A DNA stretch of 64,000 bases. Source: Nocardia sp. CDC159. GTDB lineage: Bacteria > Actinomycetota > Actinomycetes > Mycobacteriales > Mycobacteriaceae. A program made the translations under genes and the position numbers. The stretch covers positions 124,001-188,000 of the forward strand of contig NZ_JAMRXH010000001.1 of assembly GCF_023740735.1 (NCBI RefSeq), read 5' to 3'. How positions within the stretch are numbered: the stretch's first letter is position 1; each line of letters begins with the position of its first letter. Under the pieces are notes generated by a model. It worked only from the letters and a program-made list of their open reading frames with translations, did not search any database and was not told the DNA's origin. Positions 1-9,188 of this stretch are shown one piece after another.

Positions 1-2
1 AG

Positions 3-194
3 ATGAGCGCGACCCGCGCCGAATCGCATGTGGTGCTGTTGGCCGGGCTGCTGGTGCTGGTATTGCTGCGGCGTCGCGCGGGCGGCGAACCGCCGGAGGT
101 CACCGCCGAACCGGGACCGCTGGCGATGCCACCGGGTGCGCGTGCGGGACGGCGCACCGGCCACCTGCGCTCCACGCACGATCCCGCCGCCTGA
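3..194 (+). CDS. Small single-span membrane protein, possibly 5'-truncated
   Basis: A 63-residue frame with strong G/C bias at third codon positions, as in real genes here. Residues 9-24 form one hydrophobic segment ([13 protein letters not shown]) followed by an RRR stretch, then a polar tail, so a cytoplasmic tail after a single membrane span is likely. The window opens two bases before this ATG, so no ribosome site is visible and the frame may be the C-terminal anchor of a longer protein. It ends 79 bases before copA on the same strand, which makes a role in copper handling possible. I do not recognise the family. Confidence 0.45.
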   Translation: MSATRAESHVVLLAGLLVLVLLRRRAGGEPPEVTAEPGPLAMPPGARAGRRTGHLRSTHDPAA

Positions 195-273
195 GCGGGC
201 GCCGAAAGACCACGCCGAATCCGCCTGCCGCCGAATCCGCTTCGGTGGCCCGAGCCAACGGAATCCGAATCCC

Positions 274-2685
274 ATGACCAACTCTCTCGCTCCCGTCGAG
301 GACACCGCCGCCGACCGCGTCCGGGTCCGGCTCGCGGTGTCGGGGATGTCGTGTGCGGCCTGCTCCTCGCGGGTCGAGCGCACCCTCAACCGCTTCGACG
401 GGGTGACCGCCAGCGTGAACTTCGCCACCGGTGTGGCCACCGTGGACGCCCCGGCGGAGCTGGACCCGAACCTGTTGTGCGAGAAGGTGACCGAGATCGG
501 CTTCGGCGCCACTCCCGTGCAGGGCACGACCACCGTGCTCGACACCGGCCCGGAGGATCGCATCGCCGCGGATCTGTTCCGCCGCCTGGTGGTGGCGCTG
601 CTGCTGTTCTTCCCGCTGGCCGATCTGTCGATCATGTTCGCCACCGTGCCCAGCACCCGGATCACCGGGTGGCAGGCGATTCTGCTCGCGCTGGCGCTGC
701 CGATCGTGGTGTGGTCGGCCGCGCCGCTGCACCGCAAGGCACTGGCCGGGCTGCGCACGGGAGCCACCAGCATGGAGACGCTGGTGTCGATCGGGATCAC
801 CGCGGCCACGGTGTGGTCGGTGGTGACGCTGTTCGCCCGGCCCGCCCCGGCCGCGTCCGGGCACGGGGTGTGGGCGGCGATCCTGGGCGCGGATTCGATC
901 TATCTCGAGGTCGCCGGCGGCGTCACGGTCTTCGTGCTCGCGGGCCGCTACTTCGAGGCCAAGGCGCGCCGCCGCGCGGGCGGGGCGCTGCGCGCGCTGG
1001 CCGCCCTCGGCGCGAAGGACGTCACGGTGCTGACCGGCGACGGCCGCGAGATCACCGTTCCGGTCGAGGAACTCACCGAGGGCCGCCGCTTCGTGGTGCG
1101 GCCGGGGGAGACCGTGGCCACCGACGGCCTGGTGGTCGAGGGACATTCGAGCATCGACGCCTCGGCCATGACGGGGGAGTCGGTGCCGGTGGAGGTCGGC
1201 CCCGGCATGGCGGTGACCGGCGGCACGGTGTCGCTGACCGGGCGGTTGATCGTGGAAGCCGGTGCGGTGGGCGCGGATACCCGCCTGGCGGCGATGATCC
1301 GGCTGGTGGAGGAGGCCCAGGCGGGCAAGGCATCGCTGCAGCGGCTGGCCGACCGGATCGCCGGGGTGTTCGTGCCGGTGGTGCTGGGCATCGCGGCGGT
1401 CACCTTCACCGCGTGGCTGATCTCCGGCGCTGGCCTGGACAAGGCGGTGGGCGCGGGCCTGGCGGTCCTGGTCATCGCGTGCCCGTGCGCGCTGGGCCTG
1501 GCAACCCCGGCCGCCCTGATGGTGGCCGCCGGACGCGGCGCCCAGCTGGGCGTATTCATCAAGGGCCAGCAGGCCCTCGAGACCAGCCGCAGCGTCGACA
1601 CCGTGGTGTTCGACAAGACCGGCACCCTCACCGAGGGCGAGATGACGGTGGTGGCGGTCCACACCGCCGCGGGCCACTCCACCCGCGAGATCGCCGCGCT
1701 GGCAGGCGGTTTGGAGGCGGCCTCCGAGCATGCGGTGGCGGCGGCGATCACCGCCTATGCCCGGCGGGAGATCGAGCGGTCGGTGGCGGCGCGCGTCGAT
1801 GGGGCGGTGTCGGCGGTGGAGACCGCCGAAAGTGGTGAGCCGGGTGAGATCGGGGTGGCGAGTTCTGCGGTGGCGCGGAGGACCGAGCAGCCGACGCGGA
1901 TCGAGGACGACGCCGATTCGGAGGTGGCGCGCCTTCCCGAGGTGAGCGATTTTCAGGCGCTGCCCGGACTCGGCGCGCGGGGAACGGTGGCCGGGCGGGC
2001 GGCGCTGATCGGGCGCGCGGCGCTGATCGAGGCCGAGGGTGTCGGCGTGCCGGAGGAGTTGCGGCGGGCGCTGGCTCGGGAGCAGCGGTATGGGCGGACC
2101 GCGGTGTACTTCTGTCTGGATGGCCAGGCGGTGGCGGTGATCGCGGTCGCCGACAGTGTGCGGTCCAGTGCGGCGGCGGCGGTGGCGCGGCTGCATCGGC
2201 TGGGGCTGCGGACGCTGCTGCTGACCGGGGACAATGCCCGTGCCGCGCAGGCGATCGCGGATGAGGTCGGTATCGACGAGGTGATCGCGGAGGTGCTGCC
2301 GGAGGGCAAGGTCGACGTGGTGCGGCAGTTGCAGGGCCAGGGGCATCGGGTGGCGATGGTCGGGGACGGGATCAACGACGGGCCCGCGCTGGTGGCCGCC
2401 GATCTGGGGCTGGCGATCGGGCGGGGCACCGATGTGGCGATCGGGGCCGCGGACATCATCCTGGTGCGCGAGGATCTGGGCGCGGTGCCGGACGCGATCG
2501 AGCTGGCGCAGGCGACGCTGCGGACCATCCGCGGAAATATGGTGTGGGCGTTCGGCTACAACGTCGCCGCCATTCCGGTGGCCGTCGCGGGGCTGCTCAA
2601 TCCGCTGATCGCGGGCGCGGCGATGGCGTTCTCGTCGTTCTTCGTGGTCTGGAACAGCCTGCGCCTGCGCGAGTTCCGCCGGTGA
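274..2685 (+). CDS. copA: Copper-exporting P1B-type ATPase CopA
   Basis: An 803-residue heavy-metal ATPase that pumps cytosolic Cu(I) across the membrane. An N-terminal HMA domain (about 18-80) has GMSCAAC with metal ligands Cys27 and Cys30. Then come the actuator MTGES motif, the CPC membrane metal site at 403-405, the phosphorylated Asp447 in DKTGT, and GDGIND near 697. YN in the seventh and MAFSS in the eighth membrane segment fit the Cu(I)/Ag(I) subgroup. Two oddities: the usual SEHP motif reads SEHA (His486 kept, Pro lost), and about 60 polar residues are inserted near 495-560 in the nucleotide-binding domain. The start at 274 was chosen because it places the HMA domain near the N-terminus. 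The stop overlaps the next start. Confidence 0.93.
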   Translation: MTNSLAPVEDTAADRVRVRLAVSGMSCAACSSRVERTLNRFDGVTASVNFATGVATVDAPAELDPNLLCEKVTEIGFGATPVQGTTTVLDTGPEDRIAADLFRRLVVALLLFFPLADLSIMFATVPSTRITGWQAILLALALPIVVWSAAPLHRKALAGLRTGATSMETLVSIGITAATVWSVVTLFARPAPAASGHGVWAAILGADSIYLEVAGGVTVFVLAGRYFEAKARRRAGGALRALAALGAKDVTVLTGDGREITVPVEELTEGRRFVVRPGETVATDGLVVEGHSSIDASAMTGESVPVEVGPGMAVTGGTVSLTGRLIVEAGAVGADTRLAAMIRLVEEAQAGKASLQRLADRIAGVFVPVVLGIAAVTFTAWLISGAGLDKAVGAGLAVLVIACPCALGLATPAALMVAAGRGAQLGVFIKGQQALETSRSVDTVVFDKTGTLTEGEMTVVAVHTAAGHSTREIAALAGGLEAASEHAVAAAITAYARREIERSVAARVDGAVSAVETAESGEPGEIGVASSAVARRTEQPTRIEDDADSEVARLPEVSDFQALPGLGARGTVAGRAALIGRAALIEAEGVGVPEELRRALAREQRYGRTAVYFCLDGQAVAVIAVADSVRSSAAAAVARLHRLGLRTLLLTGDNARAAQAIADEVGIDEVIAEVLPEGKVDVVRQLQGQGHRVAMVGDGINDGPALVAADLGLAIGRGTDVAIGAADIILVREDLGAVPDAIELAQATLRTIRGNMVWAFGYNVAAIPVAVAGLLNPLIAGAAMAFSSFFVVWNSLRLREFRR

Positions 2686-4802
2686 TGCCACGACGCGACG
2701 CCACCCCCCTCCGCCCCGGCCACGTCGAACGAGGCTGGGGCGCGGCCGTTGTCGCACTCGCGGCCGTCCTCGCGGCCGGGCTGGCGCTGGCGGTCACCGC
2801 GCAGGTCGGCACGCAGGCCTATCAGCAACAGGGCCTGGAGTTTCCGGGATACGTGCACGCGGCGAGCTATGTGCTGCTGCGCCTGATCGCGGCGCTGGCG
2901 GGCGGATTCACCCTCGGGCCGCTGCTGTTCGCGCTGTTCTGTACCGCGCCCACCGCCCAGGGCCGCGTCGATGTGGCGGGATATGCCGGGGTGCGGCTGG
3001 CCGAACGCGCGGCCGTGATCTGGCTGGTGGCCGCGGTCGCCCTGATTCCGGTGACGGCGGCCGACTCGGCGGGCCTGTCGCTGGCCAAGGCGCTGCGACT
3101 GGGCGCGCTGGGGCCGTTGCTCACCGCGGCCGAGAAGCCCAAGGCCTGGTTGGTGGCGAGCCTGGCGGTGTTGGTCGTGGCGGTGCTGCTGCGACTGGCC
3201 CTGTCGTGGAACAGCCTGTTCGGGCTGACGGCGGTGAGCGCGATCGCGGTGCTCGCGCCCGCGGTGACCGGCAATGCCGGAGAAGGACCGAACCACGATT
3301 ACGCCACCGGGGCGGTCATCCCCTTCGCCCTGGCCCTCGCACCGCTGGCCGGTCTCAGCTGGTGCGTCGCCCAAAACTGCCGTCGCACAATTGATTCCAC
3401 GGTCGCGCTGCGCCGCTACCGCATCATCGTGGCGTTGGCCGTGGCGGTCATGCTCCCCACCGCCGCGATCCTGGTCGCCATCCTCGCCCCGCCCTCGACC
3501 TTCGGCGGGGTGTACGGCTGGCTGGGCGTCGCGGCGGCCGTGCTACTGGGCGGGCATGCCGTGCTCGTTTGGGTTCTGGGTCGCCGCCCGGCCCGAAGCG
3601 GCCTCGGGCGAACCGGATCAGGCACGCCGGACCACCCGCCGACGAGCGCGCCCCGTCGGACGACAGCGGAAGCGGCGGACGAGCCGAACTCGCGCGCGCT
3701 GGTGCGCAACGGTCCGGGCGCGCGCACCCACCGGCGCTATGCGCTGCTGGTGGCGGCCTCGGCCGCGGCGGTGGTGTGGCTCGGAATCGCCACCGTGATG
3801 GCCGTGCAGCCCGCGCCGGCGTTCGCGCGGCGCGATTTCACCGCACAGCAGGTATTCCTGGGCTTCGATCTGCCGCAACCGCCGAGCGTGTGGCGGTTCG
3901 CGACGGTGTGGCGCTTCGATGTGGTGCTGGGGACCGCGGCGATCCTCGCCGCGGTGGCGTATCTGGTTGGGGCGCTGCGGTTGTGGCGACGCGGTGACGA
4001 GTGGTCGCGGTGGCGGACGGTGTCGTGGGTCGCTGGCTGTGCGGCGCTGCTGGTGGTGACCTCGTCGGGAATCGGCGCCTACGGATACGGCATGTTCAGT
4101 GCGCACATGGGCGGTCATATGGCGCTGAACATGTTCATCCCGGTGCTGCTGGTGCTGGGCGGTCCGGTGACGCTGCTGCTGCGGGCGGTGGCCCCGGCCG
4201 GGCGGGGCAATCCGCCGGGGCCGCGGGAATGGGCGCAGTCGCTGATGCATTCGCGCTTCACCCGGGTGCTGGCCAATCCGATCGTGGCGCTGATCGTGTT
4301 CGTGATCTCGTTGTACGGGCTGTATTTCACCGCGCTGTTCGATCAGCTGATTCGCTTCCACTGGGGGCATCTGCTGATGAACATCCACTTTTTGATCACC
4401 GGTTACCTGTACTACTGGGCGATCATAGGCATCGACCCCGGGCCGCGGCGACTGCCGCATCTGGGGCGGCTGGGCATGCTGTTCGCGATCATGCCGTTCC
4501 ACGCGTTCTTCGGGGTGGCGGTGATGTCGATGGAGTCGCTGATCGGCGGCACCTACTATCCGCAGCTGCAACTGGGCTGGATGCACGATCTGCTGGCCGA
4601 TCAGAAGATCGGCGGCAGCCTGGCCTGGATCTCCGGGGAGGTGCCGGTGCTGCTGGTGGTCGGCGCGCTGCTGTCGCAGTGGGCGCGCCAGGACCGCAGG
4701 GTGGCCGCGCGCACCGATCGCCATCAGGACGCCTATCCCGACGACGACGAATTGACCGCCTACAACGCCATGCTCGCCGAGCTGGGACGCTCGCGGCGCT
4801 GA
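2685..4802 (+). CDS. CopD-CtaG fusion membrane protein (copper import / cytochrome oxidase assembly)
   Basis: A 705-residue polytopic protein translationally coupled to copA (the A of TGA is the A of ATG). The N-terminal half (about 15-300) resembles CopD copper-resistance membrane proteins. A Pro/Thr/Arg-rich linker (about 300-350) leads to a C-terminal half that matches the caa3-type CtaG family. That half has conserved histidines in AHMGGHM (near 473), FHWGHLLMNIHF, PFHAFFG and the WMHD segment, probably copper ligands. CtaG proteins help insert copper into cytochrome oxidase. The same fusion is known in mycobacteria (Rv0102-like). With CopA it suggests a module that balances copper supply to the oxidase against export. 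Confidence 0.88.
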   Translation: MPRRDATPLRPGHVERGWGAAVVALAAVLAAGLALAVTAQVGTQAYQQQGLEFPGYVHAASYVLLRLIAALAGGFTLGPLLFALFCTAPTAQGRVDVAGYAGVRLAERAAVIWLVAAVALIPVTAADSAGLSLAKALRLGALGPLLTAAEKPKAWLVASLAVLVVAVLLRLALSWNSLFGLTAVSAIAVLAPAVTGNAGEGPNHDYATGAVIPFALALAPLAGLSWCVAQNCRRTIDSTVALRRYRIIVALAVAVMLPTAAILVAILAPPSTFGGVYGWLGVAAAVLLGGHAVLVWVLGRRPARSGLGRTGSGTPDHPPTSAPRRTTAEAADEPNSRALVRNGPGARTHRRYALLVAASAAAVVWLGIATVMAVQPAPAFARRDFTAQQVFLGFDLPQPPSVWRFATVWRFDVVLGTAAILAAVAYLVGALRLWRRGDEWSRWRTVSWVAGCAALLVVTSSGIGAYGYGMFSAHMGGHMALNMFIPVLLVLGGPVTLLLRAVAPAGRGNPPGPREWAQSLMHSRFTRVLANPIVALIVFVISLYGLYFTALFDQLIRFHWGHLLMNIHFLITGYLYYWAIIGIDPGPRRLPHLGRLGMLFAIMPFHAFFGVAVMSMESLIGGTYYPQLQLGWMHDLLADQKIGGSLAWISGEVPVLLVVGALLSQWARQDRRVAARTDRHQDAYPDDDELTAYNAMLAELGRSRR

Positions 4803-4806
4803 GAGG

Positions 4807-5772
4807 TCAGGCGACCTTGTCGCGGGGATCGGGTGGCTCGGCGGAAGGATCAATACTGGTCAGCCGCTTCACTTCGGCGCGCGGAAGCTCCTCGGATTCG
4901 CCTGTGGCCGTACCCTTTTCGGCGGCATTGAGTCCGATGGCGAAGCCCACGATGAGCGCGCCACCGACCAGGCCGTTCATCGTGGGAATCTGCTGGTAGA
5001 ACGCCAGCCCGAACAGCAGTCCCCACACGCATTCCACGGTCATCAGGTTGCCCGCCTTGACCGAATCCACCCGATCGAAGCCGTAGTTGATGAGGAAGAC
5101 GTTCAGCACGCTCAATGCTCCGGCCACCGCGATCGCGCCCCACAGCACCACCGGGGAGAGCTCCGCGGGCAATCGGGGCAGTCCCTGACCTTGAGCCACC
5201 GAGACGAGTGCCACCCCGACGGTGCCGACTCCGACGGTGAGTGTGGTGATCTCGGAATTGTTCAGCACACCGCCGTGCCATTCGCGGCCGATGTAGCTCA
5301 GTGCCATCGCGGTCACGGCCACCAGCGCGATGAGATCGCCGCGGTTCCACGCCATCCAGGCGCCGCCGGGTCCGGGGCTGAATCCCGACATGATCGCCAC
5401 CCCCGCCGCGGATCCCGCGACGCAGGTGAGCCGGGCAACGGTGGCGCGAACCTGGCGCAGCAGCAGTCCCAGGGCGGCGGCCAGCGGGAGCGCGGCGATG
5501 AAGGAGACGTTGGCGACACTGGTCATGGTGGCGGCCTTGGCGAACAGCAGGGTGCCCACGACATACAGCAGCGCGGTTCGCACGACGACGACCGTCCATT
5601 CCCGTGCCCCGGCCCGAACAATGACGCGCCAGCGCACTTGACGAGCGAAGACGACGGCAGCGAGTGCGAAGGCGACCGCGGTGCGCAGATACACCTGCTG
5701 GGCGACGGTGAAGCCGGTGTCCAGATATTTGGTGAACACCGTCAACATGGCATACGACGCGGTCAGTAACAC
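4807..5772 (-). CDS. EamA/DMT-superfamily metabolite exporter
   Basis: A 321-residue, roughly ten-span transporter with the two-fold repeat of the drug/metabolite family, ending in a charged cytoplasmic tail (EELPRAEVKRLTS). The substrate cannot be read from the sequence. The GTG at 5772 is the only usable start in frame, but it clips the first membrane span: in-frame codons upstream still read as plausible protein (DLRGVAALV before the GTG) without offering another start. Either the protein begins mid-helix or a non-canonical start is used. It converges on the copper operon with only four bases between stops. Confidence 0.8.
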   Translation of the reverse strand: MLLTASYAMLTVFTKYLDTGFTVAQQVYLRTAVAFALAAVVFARQVRWRVIVRAGAREWTVVVVRTALLYVVGTLLFAKAATMTSVANVSFIAALPLAAALGLLLRQVRATVARLTCVAGSAAGVAIMSGFSPGPGGAWMAWNRGDLIALVAVTAMALSYIGREWHGGVLNNSEITTLTVGVGTVGVALVSVAQGQGLPRLPAELSPVVLWGAIAVAGALSVLNVFLINYGFDRVDSVKAGNLMTVECVWGLLFGLAFYQQIPTMNGLVGGALIVGFAIGLNAAEKGTATGESEELPRAEVKRLTSIDPSAEPPDPRDKVA

Positions 5773-5954
5773 CAGCGCCGCGACACCTCGCAGGTCGGTG
5801 ATCTTGCTACCACGTACGATTGCCGTGCCATCGATACCGCCAGCGTACCTACCGTCTCCGGCTACCGGCTCGTAAATTCCAACCGGTATGGAACAGGCGG
5901 ATTTTCAGCAATCGCCGTCGGTTTGTTCCCCGACCGCGAGGTGGCGTTCACTCG

Positions 5955-6299
5955 TCAGCGATCCTTGCGGGACCGCAGGCGGCGCAGCAGTCGATCGTCC
6001 GGTTCCGGGAGATCGTCCGGAGCCTCGGGGGGCAGCTGCGGTTGCTGTGCGGGATGCCGCCACGGCCGCGAGCGGGCCAGCCATCCGGCCACCAGGCAGG
6101 CGGCCGACAGGATCGACACGGTCGGAATGTTCATCACCGACGCGCAGGCGATGTAGGCGGCCAGCGCGGTGACGACGGTGGCCGCCGCCGACATCAGTTG
6201 GATCAGTTGGGTCGCGAGCGATGCGGTGCCGCTCTGGTCGTGGAGGTGTTTGCGAGGGGTGTGCGTCGGAGCCCTGCCGACGAATGCGCTTTTTCTCAT
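5955..6299 (-). CDS. Small two-span membrane protein of unknown function
   Basis: A 114-residue protein starting at ATG 6299. A polar N-terminus rich in Thr and His is followed by two hydrophobic segments (around 36-55 and 59-74) and a Pro/Glu/Arg-rich tail ending LLRRLRSRKDR. I recognise no family. It lies divergently from the XRE-type regulator at 6474, with 174 bases between the two starts, so the regulator may control it. Confidence 0.6.
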   Translation of the reverse strand: MRKSAFVGRAPTHTPRKHLHDQSGTASLATQLIQLMSAAATVVTALAAYIACASVMNIPTVSILSAACLVAGWLARSRPWRHPAQQPQLPPEAPDDLPEPDDRLLRRLRSRKDR

Positions 6300-6473
6300 G
6301 GCGCCCAGCCTGCGATCGGTGCGCCTGCGTCCGCCAGGGCGAGTCACCGGCTTGCACGTCTCGCGCGCAGAACAGTCGCTGTGCGAACGCAAGCTGGCGA
6401 TCCGAGGACTAGTGTTGAGCTCGGACGACGCAGAGCCCCATGCTCGTCCAACACTCGCGAATTGGGAGATGTT

Positions 6474-7718
6474 GTGAACAGCCCACACAGCATCGCGTGC
6501 GCACGCCGGATCGTGCGTGATATCGAGGCCGCCGGGGGGACGAGGTGGGAGGCGGTCCAGGCGATCCGGGCGCACTGTGGTGCGTCGTTGTTGCGAGCAC
6601 ATCGGATCGCCCACGGCTACACGCTGGCCGATGTGGCCGCGCGGTTGCGGCAATTGCTCAGCGAGGCGGGCGTGGCCAATCCCGGTGTGTCACATCAGAG
6701 TGTCTCGCGCTGGGAGACCGGCCTGGACATGCCGTCCTACCAGTTCCTCGACGCGCTGTGCCGGTTGTACAGGACCCGTCCCGATCGGCTCGGATTCGGC
6801 CACGACTACACCGACGAACGCGCCCCCGCCGCGGCGCCCGCACCCGCGGTGGAGCCGGGGGTGTGGGATACCGTGCGCGCGTTGGAGGAGAGCCTCGAGC
6901 TCAGCGGCTATCTGGTGTACATCCAGCCGCCATCGGAGTACATCCCCGCCCGGATGCGGGATCTGGCGAAGATTCAGCATCTGATGCTGGCCGATCGCTC
7001 GGCGGAGCTGCATCGGCGGCTGCTGCGGGTGGAGGCGATCGTGGCGGGGCTGATCGCATTCCGGCTCAACGACATCGCCGATATCCACGACACCTTCATG
7101 TGGCTGTACAAGGCCCGGCGCGCGGCGCGGCAGGCCGGGGATGTGGCGGTCGAGGCGTGGCTGCGCGCGCATCTGGCCCATGTGCACGAGTGTTATCGCC
7201 ACGCCCTGGATCAGGGGCTGTCGGCGGCGCATTCGGCGCAGTCGGCCGGATCGCGCTCGGCGTATGTGTTCGGGCTGCTGGCCGAGGCCGGGATTCAGGC
7301 GCGCATCGGGCGGCGCCGCGAGGCGATGGGCGCGATCGCCGCGGCCGAGCGGATGTTCGCGGCGCTGCCCGCCACCGCGACCACCGATGACAATCTGGGC
7401 ACCTCGGAATACATTCTGCGCTGGCATCAGTCGCACGCGCTGACCTCGCTCGGGGACCGCAAGGCCGCCGAGGAGATGCGTGCGCGGGTGCTGGAGCTGC
7501 CAATGGCGGACAAGGATCAGGTGGGCCGGGCGCTGCTGGATCTGGATCTGGCCGCGATGCTGCTGCGCCAGGGCGAGCCGGATCAGGCGTGTGCGCTGAT
7601 CCGCCACGTCCACCAGACCCTGCCCGCGGAGCTGCGGGTGGGGCAGATCCAGCGCTATATCACCCGGCTGGTGGCGGGGCTGCCACAGCCGTTGCGCGAC
7701 AGCATCTTCCAGCGCTGA
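6474..7718 (+). CDS. XRE-family regulator with helical (TPR-like) C-terminal region
   Basis: A 414-residue protein. The N-terminal third holds a helix-turn-helix: residues around 42-105 run from GYTLADVAARLRQLL through SHQSVSRWETG to an aromatic segment and TRPDRLGFG. The rest (about 140-414) is all-helical, with repeats rich in Ala, Leu and Arg like the TPR-type sensor regions of actinobacterial XRE regulators. GTG 6474 was chosen because GGGAG lies just upstream. A peptide or small-molecule ligand is probable for the family but cannot be read here. A strong hairpin follows the stop. Confidence 0.8.
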   Translation: MNSPHSIACARRIVRDIEAAGGTRWEAVQAIRAHCGASLLRAHRIAHGYTLADVAARLRQLLSEAGVANPGVSHQSVSRWETGLDMPSYQFLDALCRLYRTRPDRLGFGHDYTDERAPAAAPAPAVEPGVWDTVRALEESLELSGYLVYIQPPSEYIPARMRDLAKIQHLMLADRSAELHRRLLRVEAIVAGLIAFRLNDIADIHDTFMWLYKARRAARQAGDVAVEAWLRAHLAHVHECYRHALDQGLSAAHSAQSAGSRSAYVFGLLAEAGIQARIGRRREAMGAIAAAERMFAALPATATTDDNLGTSEYILRWHQSHALTSLGDRKAAEEMRARVLELPMADKDQVGRALLDLDLAAMLLRQGEPDQACALIRHVHQTLPAELRVGQIQRYITRLVAGLPQPLRDSIFQR

Positions 7719-7722
7719 CGCA

Positions 7723-7772
7723 CCGGCCGGTCCGAGCGCACCCATCGCCGTCGCGGCGCTCGAACCGGCCGG
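7723..7772. terminator. Bidirectional terminator hairpin
   Basis: A 17-base stem with one mismatch (7723-7739 with 7756-7772; arm CCGGCCGGT then CGAGCGC) lies between two convergent genes. It has no U-tract, as is usual for high-GC actinobacteria. Confidence 0.75.
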
Positions 7773-7776
7773 ATAT

Positions 7777-8517
7777 TCAGTTGGCGCCGAGGATGCGGTG
7801 GAAGAAGCCGCGATAGCCGCGCAGGGCCTGGCGCAGATCCTCGGTGTCGGCGGATTGCCCGGCGCGCCAGCGGGTCTCCAGGGCGCGCTTGCGATCGGCG
7901 ACCGCGGCGGTGAGCTGGTCGATGGTGGTGCTCACCAACTGGTCGGCGCGGGTGACGGCCTGCTGCGGGTCGTCGACGAACAGCGACTGCACCTCGCGCC
8001 ATTCGATGCGCAGCCGTTCCAGGTCGGCCTCGGCGAACAGGGGTGCGTCGTGTTCGGGGGAATCCGAATGGGGCTGCGGAGGTTTCGCGGCGGAGTCGAC
8101 GGTGCGGGCGTCCTCGTCGGGCACGACCGAGCCGGCGACGGCAGCCTGATCATCGGTGACCGCGTCCCGCCCGTGGCCGCCCTGTGTGATCGCGTCCCTG
8201 CCGTGGCCGCCCTGGGTGCCGGTCACTGCGGCGGCGTCGGGCTCATCGGGGACCGCGCCCCTGCTGTAGCCGCTCGGGGCGGTGGCGGGTCCGCCGGAGG
8301 CGTGCAGGTCCCGCTCGGTGGTGCGGGGATCGACGGCGGCGATCGGGGAATCGCCCGCGTGTCCCTGCCGTTCTGCGTCCTCTTCGGCGCGATGGGACTG
8401 GGCGGCGGGGCCGGTGCGGGGTTCGGCGTCGCGCTGGTCGGCGTCGCCGACGGTGGAGGCGTCGTCGGGCCGGGTGGGGCGGTCGGTGTCGGCGTCGCGG
8501 TGGGAGAAGATGCTCAT
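7777..8517 (-). CDS. FVDDP-domain protein, long low-complexity N-terminus
   Basis: A 246-residue soluble protein. Residues 1-150 are low complexity: Asp-, Arg-, Ala- and Gly-rich, with two copies of a TQGGHGRDA(I/V) decapeptide. Residues from about 160 form a folded domain with IEWREVQSLFVDDPQQAV, ADQLVSTTI, then a helical tail ending RGYRGFFHRILGAN. The same domain is in the upstream gene (EWARMQEQFVDDPAAAL). The start at 8517 lies eight bases after that gene's stop, so both form an operon. Function unknown. A disordered arm on a helical domain suggests a scaffold or interaction protein, but that is inference. Confidence 0.75.
   Translation of the reverse strand: MSIFSHRDADTDRPTRPDDASTVGDADQRDAEPRTGPAAQSHRAEEDAERQGHAGDSPIAAVDPRTTERDLHASGGPATAPSGYSRGAVPDEPDAAAVTGTQGGHGRDAITQGGHGRDAVTDDQAAVAGSVVPDEDARTVDSAAKPPQPHSDSPEHDAPLFAEADLERLRIEWREVQSLFVDDPQQAVTRADQLVSTTIDQLTAAVADRKRALETRWRAGQSADTEDLRQALRGYRGFFHRILGAN
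8158..8217 (-). repeat. Two 30-bp tandem units encoding TQGGHGRDA(I/V)
   Basis: Units at 8158-8187 and 8188-8217 are almost identical and in frame, giving a duplicated Gly/His-rich decapeptide in the disordered part of the FVDDP protein. Confidence 0.8.
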
Positions 8518-8525
8518 GGCGGGTC

Positions 8526-9086
8526 TCACTGGGGCTGGGAGGTGGGGGTGGGGTCGGTGCCGAGCAGATCGGCGAACAGTTCGCGGTAGTGCACGATGGC
8601 GGTGCGCATATCCTCGGTGGTGGCGACGCCGTCGCCCGCGCGCACGGTGATGTCGTGGGCGACGCGGTAGCCGCTGAGCGGTTCGGCGTGTTCGACCGAC
8701 AGGTCGGCGACCTTCTGCTCGTGGCTTTCGGTGGGGTAGCCCCGCTCGGCCATGATGGCGGTCACCAGCCGGTCGGCCGCGCCGAGTGCGGCGGCGGGGT
8801 CGTCGACGAACTGCTCCTGCATGCGCGCCCACTCCAGCTGATAGCGCTGCTTCTGCTGCTCCGACAGCGGCCGCAACTCGAGCCGCGCATGGCGGCGTTC
8901 GCGTTGCGCCAGTTCGGCTTCCGCGGCGCGGCGATCCTCGGCCTGCTGCATCATGCGGTCGTATTCGGGCCCGAATCTGCTGCGCAACCGGCGCCTGCGC
9001 AGGGCGGGCCGCGCGGCCAGTGCGGCCACGATCAGGACCGCGGCGACCACGACGACGATCACCACGGCCAGTACTGCACCCGACAC
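8526..9086 (-). CDS. Membrane-anchored FVDDP-domain protein
   Basis: A 186-residue protein whose first 25 residues are a hydrophobic anchor (AVVIVVVVAAVLIVAALAA), followed by an Arg-rich stop-transfer stretch and a charged helical region (about 38-75, likely coiled). The C-terminal domain (about 78-178) has EWARMQEQFVDDPAAAL, then ADRLVTAIM and a final MRTAIVHYRELFADLLG segment. It is homologous to the downstream gene but has no low-complexity arm. GTG 9086 is preceded by GAGGAGG. The pair could be a membrane-bound and a soluble partner. I do not recognise a named family. Confidence 0.78.
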   Translation of the reverse strand: MSGAVLAVVIVVVVAAVLIVAALAARPALRRRRLRSRFGPEYDRMMQQAEDRRAAEAELAQRERRHARLELRPLSEQQKQRYQLEWARMQEQFVDDPAAALGAADRLVTAIMAERGYPTESHEQKVADLSVEHAEPLSGYRVAHDITVRAGDGVATTEDMRTAIVHYRELFADLLGTDPTPTSQPQ

Positions 9087-9176
9087 TTGAACCTCCTCGT
9101 CGAGTTCGGTTGGTAGGTCGGGTAATGCCTCGGTACGCCGGTGTCAAACACCAAGGGCGTCAGCGGGGTTGACGAT

Positions 9177-9182
9177 TACCCT
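9177..9182 (+). promoter_or_regulatory. -10 hexamer TACCCT, leaderless start
   Basis: TACCCT ends six bases before ATG 9189, with no Shine-Dalgarno site between them. Confidence 0.6.
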
Positions 9183-9188
9183 GTTGCC

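Noticed and set aside
100..2757. An 885-codon open frame antisense to copA, and similar long antisense frames such as 13811-15898 and 16593-18377
   Set aside because: They are Arg/His/Gln/Gly-rich mirror frames created by high third-position GC, with no domains, and each lies opposite a well-supported gene.
8158..8217. Possible CRISPR-like repeat
   Set aside because: Only two directly adjacent units with no spacers, in frame within a coding region.
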